A stretch of DNA of 64,000 nt, taken from positions 1 through 64,000 of the forward strand of contig JBBAFU010000009.1 of assembly GCA_041655275.1 (NCBI GenBank), given 5' to 3'. The position numbers were made by a program, and so were the translations under genes. Below, in pieces: positions 43,550-51,914 of this stretch (positions within the stretch are counted from its first letter, which is position 1; each line of letters opens with the position of its first letter). The notes beneath the pieces were generated by a model. It was given only the letters and a program-made list of their open reading frames with translations, was not told where the DNA came from and ran no database searches. The DNA comes from JAJYRX01 sp041655275 (GTDB taxonomy: Bacteria; Pseudomonadota; Gammaproteobacteria; Burkholderiales; Burkholderiaceae_B).

Positions 43550-44679
43550 CTGCCCTGCATATGCCCCATGAGCACGCTGAGGATGCGGCGTGCCGTTTCG
43601 GAATTCTCGCGCTGGCCCTGATCATCGAGCACGCTGACCCGGGAGCCCGCGCCGACCTGCTGCACATTGATACGGTAGCGCACTGCCTCGGCCTTGTTGC
43701 GTGCACCGAACATGCGACTGATGATGTTGGGCTGCTCTATCCTCTCGCCCGTATCCGTATCCAGATAGCGTACGTAATAGTCGCCAGTGGAACGATCACG
43801 GTCGTCCACGGAGAAACCGGCGGAATCTATGGCCACGCCAACGCGGCGCCAGGCACGATCAAAGCCTTCGTCAAGATCCAGTACCGCCTGCCCGTCCTGG
43901 GCCATGCGGATGTCAGGCATGTCGGGTGCGCGCTCGGCCTGGGCCACCAGCTCCTGGGCGCGTTGCACATCCGTACCCAGATAGACCATGAGACGGGCCA
44001 GCATGGCGGCATTCAGGCCCGGATCCTCCTTGCCGTGCACCCATTTGAACGCAGCACCATCGGCGGTGGGCGTCTCGTACATGTGCTGATGGCTGATATA
44101 GATTTCAGTCTGTCCATCGACGCGCTCCAGACGCGTGCGAAAGCGCTCACGCTCGCCGCTGTCGAAGACCTGGTCGATGATGCTGCCCAGCGCCGAACGT
44201 ATCCAGCCTTCCGGAATCTTGGAGCGGTTCTCGGCCCAGTCAGTCTCGATCACGCCGGAGCGCGGCTCTTCCTTGCGGATGGTGAAACCGTTATCGCCCC
44301 AGAACTCGAGCACCCTGGGATAGACGGCTTCGGCCGGCTGATTCACGACCAGCCAGCGCAGGTCACCGTCGCGATACACGGCCACCCCGTCCTGGCGCGG
44401 AAGAATGCGATCCGCTGCACTGAGACGGCTCTGGTCTTCGCGCACCTGGGCATACCGGCTGTAGCTGGCCACGCCATCCGGTGCGCGATAGTGCGCCCCG
44501 TCATTGATCTGGCTCAGATCGGGTGGAATGCTCAGCGGGTCACCCCTTACCGTACTTTTGTAATCGATTGATTCCTCGGTACCCATGAGCTGGTTCCAGG
44601 TGGAGCAGCCGGAAAGCAGCGCCCCGGCACCCAGGAACATCACAGCAAGACGAATATTCAGAAGGCGGAATGTCTTCAT
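43546..44679 (-). CDS. bamC: Outer membrane protein assembly lipoprotein BamC
   Basis: A 377-residue lipoprotein of the BAM complex, which inserts beta-barrels into the outer membrane. The signal ends in a lipobox LLSGC-STW at about residue 25. The unstructured N-terminal segment with YKSTVRGDPLSIPPDL (short core GDPLSIPPDL) and two helix-grip domains follow, as expected. It is directly after dapA with no gap, an arrangement (dapA-bamC/nlpB) conserved in proteobacteria. Confidence 0.92.
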   Translation of the reverse strand: MKTFRLLNIRLAVMFLGAGALLSGCSTWNQLMGTEESIDYKSTVRGDPLSIPPDLSQINDGAHYRAPDGVASYSRYAQVREDQSRLSAADRILPRQDGVAVYRDGDLRWLVVNQPAEAVYPRVLEFWGDNGFTIRKEEPRSGVIETDWAENRSKIPEGWIRSALGSIIDQVFDSGERERFRTRLERVDGQTEIYISHQHMYETPTADGAAFKWVHGKEDPGLNAAMLARLMVYLGTDVQRAQELVAQAERAPDMPDIRMAQDGQAVLDLDEGFDRAWRRVGVAIDSAGFSVDDRDRSTGDYYVRYLDTDTGERIEQPNIISRMFGARNKAEAVRYRINVQQVGAGSRVSVLDDQGQRENSETARRILSVLMGHMQGS

Positions 44680-45582
44680 TCAGATCAGATCCAGGTCTTT
44701 CAGTGTTTGGCGCAGAAGCGCATGGTAACGGGCATCAAGCGGCGTGAGCGGCAGACGATAACCTTCCTCGCACAGGCCCATTTGTGCCACGGCCCATTTT
44801 ACGGGGATGGGATTGGTCTCGATGAACAAGACCTCGTTGAGTGCTGCCAGGCGGGCATTGAGCGTGCGCGTGCGCACCACATCGCCCGCAAGCGCAGCAG
44901 CGCACATCTCATGCATGAGGCGCGGCGCCACATTGGCCGTCACGGAAATATTGCCCCGGCCGCCCAGCAGGATGAGCGCGGCAGCGGTGGGATCATCGCC
45001 GCTGACCACGACGAAGTCACGCGGCACATCGCGCAGCAGGCGTGCGCAGCGACCGATGTCGCCCGTGGCTTCCTTGATGCCGATGATGTTGGGCAGCTGC
45101 GCAAGGCGAACCACCGTTTCGTTGGACAGGTCGGCCACCGTACGCCCCGGCACGTTGTACAGCAGGCTGGGCAGCTCCACCGCCTCGGCAACGGCCTTGA
45201 AGTGCTGGTAGAGCCCTTCCTGGGTAGGCTTGTTGTAGTAGGGGACTACCGACAGGCCGGCATCGGCCCCGACTTCCAGGGCGTGGCGCGACAGCTGTAT
45301 GGCTTCGCTCGTGGAGTTGCCCCCCACACCGGCCACCACCGACACCCGGCCCGCCGCGTGCTCCACCGCCACACGGATGAGCTCGGCATGCTCGTCCATA
45401 TCCACCGTGGGAGACTCCCCCGATGTCCCCACCACCACAATGCCGTCCGTGCCCTGCTCCACATGCCAGTCGATGAGTTTGCGATAGGCATCGAAATCGA
45501 GACGGCCATCCGCCTTCATGGGCGTGATCAGGGCGACAAGACTGCCCTGCAGGCGGGAAACGGGAGACGCGGATGTAGACAT
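44680..45582 (-). CDS. dapA: 4-hydroxy-tetrahydrodipicolinate synthase
   Basis: DapA condenses pyruvate and aspartate semialdehyde, the first lysine-specific step. The Schiff-base lysine is K170 in IGIKEATGD, the catalytic tyrosine pair lies in VPYYNKPTQEG (115-116), and the arginine is in YNVPGRT. The substrate loop reads GTSGES; E. coli has GTTGES, so the second threonine is replaced by serine. The ATG at 45582 gives about 300 residues; a TTG at 45603 is a less likely longer start. It abuts bamC. Confidence 0.95.
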   Translation of the reverse strand: MSTSASPVSRLQGSLVALITPMKADGRLDFDAYRKLIDWHVEQGTDGIVVVGTSGESPTVDMDEHAELIRVAVEHAAGRVSVVAGVGGNSTSEAIQLSRHALEVGADAGLSVVPYYNKPTQEGLYQHFKAVAEAVELPSLLYNVPGRTVADLSNETVVRLAQLPNIIGIKEATGDIGRCARLLRDVPRDFVVVSGDDPTAAALILLGGRGNISVTANVAPRLMHEMCAAALAGDVVRTRTLNARLAALNEVLFIETNPIPVKWAVAQMGLCEEGYRLPLTPLDARYHALLRQTLKDLDLI

Positions 45583-45665
45583 GGCGGATGAACTCTCTGA
45601 CAACGGGTCTATTCAAAGGGACCGGGGTGATACTGCCGCAAGTTTAACGGATTCACGCCTCCCCG

Positions 45666-46316
45666 TTATAAAAACAGGCGTACGACCCAATAACCCAGCT
45701 GCAACAGGGGCTGGAGCAGGAACCACAGGCTGCCACTCATCATCAGCACAATCAGTATGAGCAGGCCATAGGGCTCGATGCGCGAATACTTCCATGCCAG
45801 GCGATCGGGCAGCAGGCTGAAGACAATGCGGCCACCGTCCAGGGGCGGCACAGGCAGAAGATTGAGTGCCATGAGCACAAGATTGATCTGGATGCCGGCA
45901 ATCCCCATGCGAAACCAGAAGTCCGTTTCCGCCACGCCCGCGCGAAACAGCACGCCAACCAGCAGTGTCCAGCCAATGGCCATGACCAGGTTGCTGGCAG
46001 GCCCGGCCAGGGCGACCCAGAGCATGTCCTGCTTGGGCCGGCGCAGGCGGCTCCAGTCCACCGGTACCGGTTTGGCCCAGCCGAACAGGATGCCGGCACC
46101 GCCCGTGAGCTTGGTGCTGAACAGCAGCACCAGGGGCACAATGATGGTGCCGACCAGGTCGATATGGCGCAGCGGGTTGAGGCTGATGCGCCCGGCCTGC
46201 CAGGCTGTGGGATCACCAAACATGCGGGCCACGTAACCGTGAGCGGCCTCATGCAGGGTGATACCGAAAAGTACGGGCAGGGCGTAGACGGTGATGGTCT
46301 GTATCAGTTCGTGCAT
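45666..46316 (-). CDS. Site-2 protease-type M50 membrane metalloprotease
   Basis: A 216-residue intramembrane protease. HEAAH in ITLHEAAHGYVARMFGD is the zinc-binding HExxH, and LNLLPVPPLDGGRI holds the third ligand in the LDG motif. About five hydrophobic segments are visible. Compact M50 proteins of this kind regularly sit beside YciO genes in betaproteobacteria; the substrate is unknown. The ATG at 46316 is 13 nt after the YciO stop. Confidence 0.92.
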   Translation of the reverse strand: MHELIQTITVYALPVLFGITLHEAAHGYVARMFGDPTAWQAGRISLNPLRHIDLVGTIIVPLVLLFSTKLTGGAGILFGWAKPVPVDWSRLRRPKQDMLWVALAGPASNLVMAIGWTLLVGVLFRAGVAETDFWFRMGIAGIQINLVLMALNLLPVPPLDGGRIVFSLLPDRLAWKYSRIEPYGLLILIVLMMSGSLWFLLQPLLQLGYWVVRLFL

Positions 46317-46329
46317 CGTGCCGGCAGAC

Positions 46330-46956
46330 TCACGCCAGGCCAAGTTGTGCCGGATCACCCAGCCCGCGACGCAACACCTCCGGCGCCTCGCCCGTCAGAT
46401 CAATGACCGTGGTGTGGGACAGATTGCAGGCCCCGCCATCGATGATGGCGGCAAGCGCATTGCCATAGCGGGCAAGAATCTCCTGCGCATCGTTGAGCGG
46501 TGTGTCCTCATCTTCGGGAATGAGCGTCGTCGACATCAGCGAAGAACCCGCAGCCTCCACCAGGGCGCGCGCAATGCGATGGTCGGGCACACGGATGCCT
46601 ATGGTCTTGCGCGACGGGTGAGACACCCGCCGGGGCACTTCACGCGTGGCCTCCAGAATGAAGGTCCACGGTCCGGGCGTGGCCATCTTCAACAGGCGAT
46701 ACTGCTGATTATCCACCCGGGCAAAGTGACTGATTTCGGCCAGATCACGACACAGCAGTGTCAGATGATGGCGCTCATCCAGCCCGCGCAGGCGACGCAG
46801 GGCGTCGGCAGCGGCCTTGTCATCGAGCCGGGCCACGACGGCGTAGCTGGAATCGGTGGGCACGGCGACCAGGCCGCCTTGCGCGAGCAGATCCGCAGCC
46901 TGGTGCAGAAGTCGTGACTGGGGGTTTTCTGGATGAACGACGAAAATTTGAGCCAT
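46330..46956 (-). CDS. L-threonylcarbamoyladenylate synthase family protein (Sua5/YciO/YrdC)
   Basis: A 208-residue YrdC-fold protein. VPTDSSYAVVARLDDKAA, PGPWTFILEATREVP and KTIGIRVPDHRIARAL (cited by core motifs PTDSSYAV and IGIRVPD) match the YciO subfamily. YrdC/Sua5 makes threonylcarbamoyl-AMP for t6A37 of tRNA; YciO members are close relatives whose activity in vivo is less certain. It forms a pair with the M50 protease gene. Confidence 0.9.
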   Translation of the reverse strand: MAQIFVVHPENPQSRLLHQAADLLAQGGLVAVPTDSSYAVVARLDDKAAADALRRLRGLDERHHLTLLCRDLAEISHFARVDNQQYRLLKMATPGPWTFILEATREVPRRVSHPSRKTIGIRVPDHRIARALVEAAGSSLMSTTLIPEDEDTPLNDAQEILARYGNALAAIIDGGACNLSHTTVIDLTGEAPEVLRRGLGDPAQLGLA

Positions 46957-47075
46957 GGAAGCGTCCTTGCATTCACGGGTTGTCGCATCGTTGCGTGCCC
47001 GTTATTTTAGGGAATTCAGCTGCGGGGGACCAGCATGCAGAGTATCAGGGAATAATGCTATACTCGCGTTTCTCT

Positions 47076-47152
47076 GGTGGCCGTAGCTCAGCTGGTAGAG
47101 TCCCGGATTGTGATTCCGGTTGTCGTGGGTTCGAGTCCCATCGGCCACCCCA
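47076..47152 (+). tRNA. tRNA-His (anticodon GTG)
   Basis: GGTGGCCG at the 5' end includes the extra G-1 that pairs with C73, the identity element of tRNA-His. The acceptor stem GTGGCCG/CGGCCAC is perfect, the anticodon loop TTGTGAT shows GTG, and TTCGAGT forms the T-loop. CCA is encoded (47150-47152). A TATACT-like -10 lies about 15 bp upstream. Confidence 0.97.
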
Positions 47153-47226
47153 GGTTCCTCCCCTTCGGCATGCGGCGGCTTCACGTCTATACTAGGATCA
47201 CCCTATATTGACGTTTCGGAGCCGGC

Positions 47227-47445
47227 ATGGCAACCCCTGATTTCATCCCCGACTGGACTGAAGCGCCGTCGCAATGGGACTGGCTGGCCCAGGACGAGGA
47301 CGGCCGCTGGTTCTGGTATGGCGTGCGCCCCAGGCCCGGCATCGGGGGCGGCGTCTGGCGCTCGCCTTCACGCATGCAGCAGTTTGCCGGCCAGTCGCAG
47401 CCAAATCCCGACTGGCTGGACAGCCTGCAGCAACGTCCCGCCTGA
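47227..47445 (+). CDS. Small hypothetical protein, tryptophan-rich
   Basis: A 72-residue acidic protein without signal or membrane segment. GGAG seven to ten bases upstream gives a good ribosome site. It is unusually rich in tryptophan (six to seven residues; DWTEAPSQWDWLAQDEDGRW, core WDWLAQDEDGRWFWYG). I do not recognise a family. It lies between tRNA-His and cardiolipin synthase, with 19 nt to the latter, so it may be co-transcribed. Confidence 0.75.
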   Translation: MATPDFIPDWTEAPSQWDWLAQDEDGRWFWYGVRPRPGIGGGVWRSPSRMQQFAGQSQPNPDWLDSLQQRPA

Positions 47446-47464
47446 GCACAAGACAGACACCGGC

Positions 47465-48919
47465 GTGAACGAACTTCAGGTTTTCTTTACGAACTACTGG
47501 CCGCATCTGGCCTTTGTTCTGGGCCTGACCATCGGCGGCACGGCCGCAGTGCATGCGGCCATGACCAAGAATGATGTGCGCGCGGCGATCGGCTGGGTGG
47601 GCGTCATCATCATGTCGCCGCTGCTGGGCCCGCTCATCTATCTTGTAGTGGGCATCAATCGCATCCGTCACGACCAGATCTCCGAGCTGCGCAACCGCGC
47701 CCTGCACGACTACGGGCCGGCTTTCAGCGAACAGCCTTTCGAGCTGTCGGATCATGCGGGGCAGCAATTCGAGGCACTCGAGGTGCTGGGCGATCGCATC
47801 AGCCGTTTTCCACTGTGCACCGGCAATGCCATCGTACGCCTGCGCGGCGGTGACGAGGCCTACCCGGCCATGCTGGCCGCAATCGACGGCGCACAGCGCA
47901 CGGTGGCGCTGCAGACCTATATCTTCGACCATGATCGCATCGGCGTGCAATTTGCCGAAGCCCTGGCCCGCGCGCACGCGCGCGGTGTGCATGTGCGTGT
48001 CCTTATCGATGCCGTGGGCTCGCGCTACTCGCGCCCGCCCATCATCCGGCTGCTGCGCCATCACGGCGTGCCGTCTGCGCTGTTCATGACCAACCCGTTG
48101 GGCATGCGCATGCCCTACGCCAACCTGCGCAGCCACCGCAAGATTCTTGTCATCGACGGACAGGACAGCTTCACCGGCGGCATGAACATCCGCGAAGGCT
48201 TCGTGCACGCCCTGGCGGGCGAGCGCACGGCGCTGGACACCCACTTCCATGTCACCGGGCCCGTGGTGCGCCAGATCATGTCGGTCTTCGCCCAGGACTG
48301 GATGTTCACGACCAACGAATCCCTGCCCCTGCAGATCTGGTGCAATGACGACCCCGTGCACCAGCCGCAGAACATGCCCGCACGCAGCATACGCTCGGGC
48401 CCCGACCGCCAGCTCGCCGCCACCCAGAGCATGCTGCTGGGCGCCTTTGCCGTTGCCCAGAAGCACATCCGTATCCAGTCGCCCTACTTCCTTCCCGACC
48501 AGGTGCTCATGGGTGCCATCAACACCGCCGCCCGGCGCGGCGTGAAAGTGGACATCCTCATCCCGGGGAGCAACAATCTGCGCCTGGTCAACTACGCCAT
48601 GACGGCCCAGCTTGATCAGGTCATCCGCGCCGGCTGCCAGGTGTGGCGCGGCCGCGGCAATTTCGATCATTCCAAGCTGACGACCATAGACGGCACCTGG
48701 TGCTACATCGGTTCGTCGAACATGGATCCACGCAGCCTGCGGCTGAACTTCGAGCTGGATGTCGAAGTCTACAGCCGCACGCTCACCGCGCAGATCGACG
48801 AGGATATGGATGCCGCCATCAGCCAGGCCACGCCGGTAACCCTGCAGGACCTGGCGCGGCTGCCGTTTCGCAAGCGGCTGCGCAACCGCATCATCTGGCT
48901 CGCCAGCCCCTATCTCTGA
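47465..48919 (+). CDS. cls: Cardiolipin synthase
   Basis: A 484-residue phospholipase D superfamily enzyme that joins phosphatidylglycerol molecules into cardiolipin at the inner membrane. Two N-terminal membrane helices (about 12-32 and 43-63) are followed by two HKD motifs: SHRKILVIDG and FDHSKLTTIDG. The start is GTG at 47465 giving MNELQVFFTNYWPHL; the longer frame upstream crosses tRNA-His and the small gene and is not coding. The stop is 16 nt from the convergent TRAP gene. Confidence 0.94.
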   Translation: MNELQVFFTNYWPHLAFVLGLTIGGTAAVHAAMTKNDVRAAIGWVGVIIMSPLLGPLIYLVVGINRIRHDQISELRNRALHDYGPAFSEQPFELSDHAGQQFEALEVLGDRISRFPLCTGNAIVRLRGGDEAYPAMLAAIDGAQRTVALQTYIFDHDRIGVQFAEALARAHARGVHVRVLIDAVGSRYSRPPIIRLLRHHGVPSALFMTNPLGMRMPYANLRSHRKILVIDGQDSFTGGMNIREGFVHALAGERTALDTHFHVTGPVVRQIMSVFAQDWMFTTNESLPLQIWCNDDPVHQPQNMPARSIRSGPDRQLAATQSMLLGAFAVAQKHIRIQSPYFLPDQVLMGAINTAARRGVKVDILIPGSNNLRLVNYAMTAQLDQVIRAGCQVWRGRGNFDHSKLTTIDGTWCYIGSSNMDPRSLRLNFELDVEVYSRTLTAQIDEDMDAAISQATPVTLQDLARLPFRKRLRNRIIWLASPYL

Positions 48920-48935
48920 AGGCTGGGAGCAGGCC

Positions 48936-50255
48936 TCAATGGATTGCCGGCCCCATCACCAGATCAGGCAGGCCGGTCACGATGCCGGGGAACAGGCACA
49001 GCAGCACGATGCCCAGCATCATCACAAGGACATAGGGCAAGGCCCCCATGAGGATGTCGCGTGTCGGCACCTGGGGCGCAATCGAATTGAGCACGAACAG
49101 GTTCAGGCCCACGGGCGGCGTGATCAGGCCGATTTCCATGTTGATGGTGAGTACCACCGCAAACCAGTAGGGGTCGAAGCCGGCCTGCATGATGATGGGA
49201 TGCAGCAGCGGCGCCGCCATCACGATCACAGCCACGGGCGGCAGAAACATCCCGGCCACAAGCAGAAACACGTTGATGATGGCCATCAGCGCCCAGCGGT
49301 TGATCTCCATGGCCGCAATTGCAGCAGCCAGCGACTGCGTGATGTACAGCGAGGACAGGGCAAAGGAGAACAGCTCGGCCGAGGCCATGATCATCATGAT
49401 CATGACGCTTTCGCGCATGGCTGAACCGAAGATGCCGACGAAAGGCCGGATGCGGAACAGGCGATAGATCACGATGACGGCAACCAGGGTGAGCATGGCG
49501 CCCGCACCCGCCGCCTCCGATGGTGTGGCCACCCCGCCGTAGAGCACGAACAGCATGCCCACGATAATGATGAGCAGCGGCAATACACGCGGCAGTGTCG
49601 CCAGTTTCTGGCGCAGCGTATAGTGCAGATCGGCAGCCCCGAAGTGAAAGCCCTTGCGCTTGGCGTCGATGATGGCCCAGGTCATGAACATCGCGGTGAG
49701 CATGAGGCCGGGCAGCACGCCCGCCAGGAACAGGCGCCCGATGGACGTCTGTGTGGCGATGCCGTAGACGATCATGGTGACAGAGGGCGGAATCAATATG
49801 CCCAGCGTGCCCCCCGCTGCGATGGAGCCGGTGGCCACCGAATTGGGATAGCCTCGATCGATCATCTCGGGCACGCCCATCTTGCCGATGGCGGCACAGG
49901 TGGCCGGACTGGAACCCGTCATGCCTGAAAATATGGCGCAGGCACCGATATTGGACAGCACCAGGCCGCCGGGGACCTTGTACAGCCAGCGGTCCAGCGC
50001 CTTGTAGAGATCACCCCCCGCCGGCGTGCCGGCGACGATGGCCCCCATGAGCACGAACATGGGTATGGCGACGTAGGCAAGGTTGGCGATGCCGGCAAAC
50101 ATGGTTTCGGCCATCACATAGATGATGTCGGGCCCCATGTCGAGGAAGAGTCCGCCCACAGCCGCAAGGCCAAGGGCAAAGGCGATGGGCATGCCGGTCC
50201 CGAGCAGCACGCACAGGACGACGACCAGGGTGATACCGGCCATGGTGGGCGTCAT
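48936..50255 (-). CDS. TRAP transporter large permease (DctM type)
   Basis: A 439-residue inner-membrane subunit with about 12 hydrophobic segments and the family blocks GMTGSSPATCAAIGKMGVPEM (core GSSPATCAAIG) and SVTMIVYGIATQTSIG. It couples sodium flow to solute uptake. The ATG at 50255 overlaps the DctQ stop by four bases (ATGA). The TRAP genes follow malonyl-CoA genes, so malonate or a related diacid is the likely substrate. Confidence 0.93.
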   Translation of the reverse strand: MTPTMAGITLVVVLCVLLGTGMPIAFALGLAAVGGLFLDMGPDIIYVMAETMFAGIANLAYVAIPMFVLMGAIVAGTPAGGDLYKALDRWLYKVPGGLVLSNIGACAIFSGMTGSSPATCAAIGKMGVPEMIDRGYPNSVATGSIAAGGTLGILIPPSVTMIVYGIATQTSIGRLFLAGVLPGLMLTAMFMTWAIIDAKRKGFHFGAADLHYTLRQKLATLPRVLPLLIIIVGMLFVLYGGVATPSEAAGAGAMLTLVAVIVIYRLFRIRPFVGIFGSAMRESVMIMMIMASAELFSFALSSLYITQSLAAAIAAMEINRWALMAIINVFLLVAGMFLPPVAVIVMAAPLLHPIIMQAGFDPYWFAVVLTINMEIGLITPPVGLNLFVLNSIAPQVPTRDILMGALPYVLVMMLGIVLLCLFPGIVTGLPDLVMGPAIH

Positions 50256-50740
50256 GACGGCGCTCCCGACAGTTTGAACAGCTCGGCCGCGTATTGCAGG
50301 CAAAGCAGCAGAAAGCCCAGAAACATGGGGGTCAGCGGCATCCACAGCGGCACGGCCGCCACGCTCGGCGTCGTCCAGCCGCCTTCGATGGCCTCGAAGA
50401 GATGCACGCCGGTGGCCACCATCATCACCAGGCAGAACATCAGACCCAGCACTGCGCCGACAAACTCCATGCGCCGCGACGCACGGGGCGCCAGCAGCAT
50501 CTGTATCACATCGACTCCCACGTGACCCTTGCGCAGCAGCACATAGGGCGCGCCCAGGAAAATGGCGGCGGTGGCACTGAAGACCACAGCCTCGGTCTGC
50601 CATACGGTGGCCGCCCGGAAGATATAACGCATGAAAATCATCTGACAGACGATGATCATCGCAAACGTGAGCAGCAGGGCCGACAGTATGCCGCAGGCAC
50701 GCGACATACCCTCGACCACGCTGATGAAGCGCCGGATCAT
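50252..50740 (-). CDS. TRAP transporter small permease (DctQ type)
   Basis: A 162-residue protein with four membrane helices and the motif FMRYIFRAATVWQTEAVVFS, typical of DctQ. It pairs with DctM. The ATG at 50740 is used; a GTG at 50773 would add 11 residues. The 80-nt gap to dctP contains no obvious terminator. Confidence 0.9.
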   Translation of the reverse strand: MIRRFISVVEGMSRACGILSALLLTFAMIIVCQMIFMRYIFRAATVWQTEAVVFSATAAIFLGAPYVLLRKGHVGVDVIQMLLAPRASRRMEFVGAVLGLMFCLVMMVATGVHLFEAIEGGWTTPSVAAVPLWMPLTPMFLGFLLLCLQYAAELFKLSGAPS

Positions 50741-50820
50741 GGTGAGCGCATCCTCTTCAAAACGGGGCCGCACCGCACGGCGGCCGGCCCCTTGACGGCG
50801 TTCAATGCCGGAACAACAGC

Positions 50821-51813
50821 TCAGTCAACAGCCAGGGCTTTCTTGAGCAGCTCGTCACCCCCCTTCACCTTCTCGGCGAAGTTCTTGTAGGACGAGTTCT
50901 TGGCCATTTCCATCCAGGCGTCGAAATCATCCTTGCTCATGGAAACAACTTCCACACCCGCCTTGGTGAAGGTGTCTATCATGCGCTGCTCGCCCTTGAG
51001 CGATTCGCCCACGAAGTAGTCCTCGGCCTTCTTGGCTGCGGCAAGAATGGCCTCGCGCTGGGCATCCGTCAGGTTATCGAACACCTTCTTGGACATGATG
51101 ACCGGCTCGTACATGAACCACAGGGCATTTTCACCCGGTGCGGTCAGGCACTTGACCTGCTCGTAGAGACGATAGGACACAAAGCTGTCGTTGGATGTGT
51201 TGGTGGCATCCAGGACGCCCGTCTGCATGGCGGTATAGATTTCCGACGAGGGCATGGACGAAATCGAAGCACCCGCTGCCGCCAGCATCTGCTCGAAAGC
51301 CGGGCCGGCGGCGCGTACCACCTTGCCCTTGATCGTATCCGGGCTGGTGATGCAGCCTTCACGCGAGGCAAAGCCACCGGCCAGCCAGGCATCGGCAATC
51401 ACCACGGCGCCGTTCTTCTCGACAATAGCCTTCATGTCCTTCATGAACTCGGACTGGTTCAGCCGGGCGGCATGGTCGTAGTTGCGCACCAGACCCGGCA
51501 TCAGCGTGGCCGAGAACTGCGGTACGCGACCCGAGGCATAATCCAGCGGGAAGGCCGACATGTCGAGCTGCGCCCGCGTGATGGCACCCCACTGCTCATT
51601 GGCCTTGTACAGCGAAGAGGACGGGAAGACCTGGATCTCCAGGCCAACGTCAGCCGCCTTGACCTCGCGGGCAATGATCTGGACCATTTCGTCGCGCGGA
51701 TCACCCTGACCGCCGGGGAACTGATGGGATGCGCGCAACACGGTCTGCGCCGAAACGACGCCGGTGCCGGCAATCAGGGCTGCCGCAACGGCAAACTGCA
51801 TGGATTTTTTCAT
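50821..51813 (-). CDS. TRAP transporter substrate-binding protein (DctP type)
   Basis: A 330-residue periplasmic receptor. The signal peptide ends VVSA-QTVLR and is followed by ASHQFPGGQGDPRDEMVQ. The family arginine that clamps a carboxylate is expected in the SPDTIKGKVVRAAG strand. The ATG at 51813 follows AGGAGA; codons further upstream in the same frame are not a signal. It is placed 101 nt after matB. The ligand is probably malonate. Confidence 0.92.
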   Translation of the reverse strand: MKKSMQFAVAAALIAGTGVVSAQTVLRASHQFPGGQGDPRDEMVQIIAREVKAADVGLEIQVFPSSSLYKANEQWGAITRAQLDMSAFPLDYASGRVPQFSATLMPGLVRNYDHAARLNQSEFMKDMKAIVEKNGAVVIADAWLAGGFASREGCITSPDTIKGKVVRAAGPAFEQMLAAAGASISSMPSSEIYTAMQTGVLDATNTSNDSFVSYRLYEQVKCLTAPGENALWFMYEPVIMSKKVFDNLTDAQREAILAAAKKAEDYFVGESLKGEQRMIDTFTKAGVEVVSMSKDDFDAWMEMAKNSSYKNFAEKVKGGDELLKKALAVD

Positions 51814-51884
51814 GACTATGTCTCCTGTCGATTCAATGGATAGGCGGCCGACATCATCCATTGCGTCGGATCGGCCTGCCTGTA

Positions 51885-51908
51885 CAACAACTTCCGCAAC
51901 AACTTCCG
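51885..51908. repeat. Tandem 12-bp repeat after matB
   Basis: caacaacttccg occurs twice head to tail at 51885-51896 and 51897-51908, immediately downstream of the matB stop on the minus strand. The copy number could vary between strains. No function is evident. Confidence 0.7.
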
Positions 51909-51914
51909 ACCTGC

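Noticed and set aside
45603..45665. Terminator between the M50 gene and dapA
   Set aside because: The possible stem cgcct/aggcg has a long loop and no properly placed T-run.
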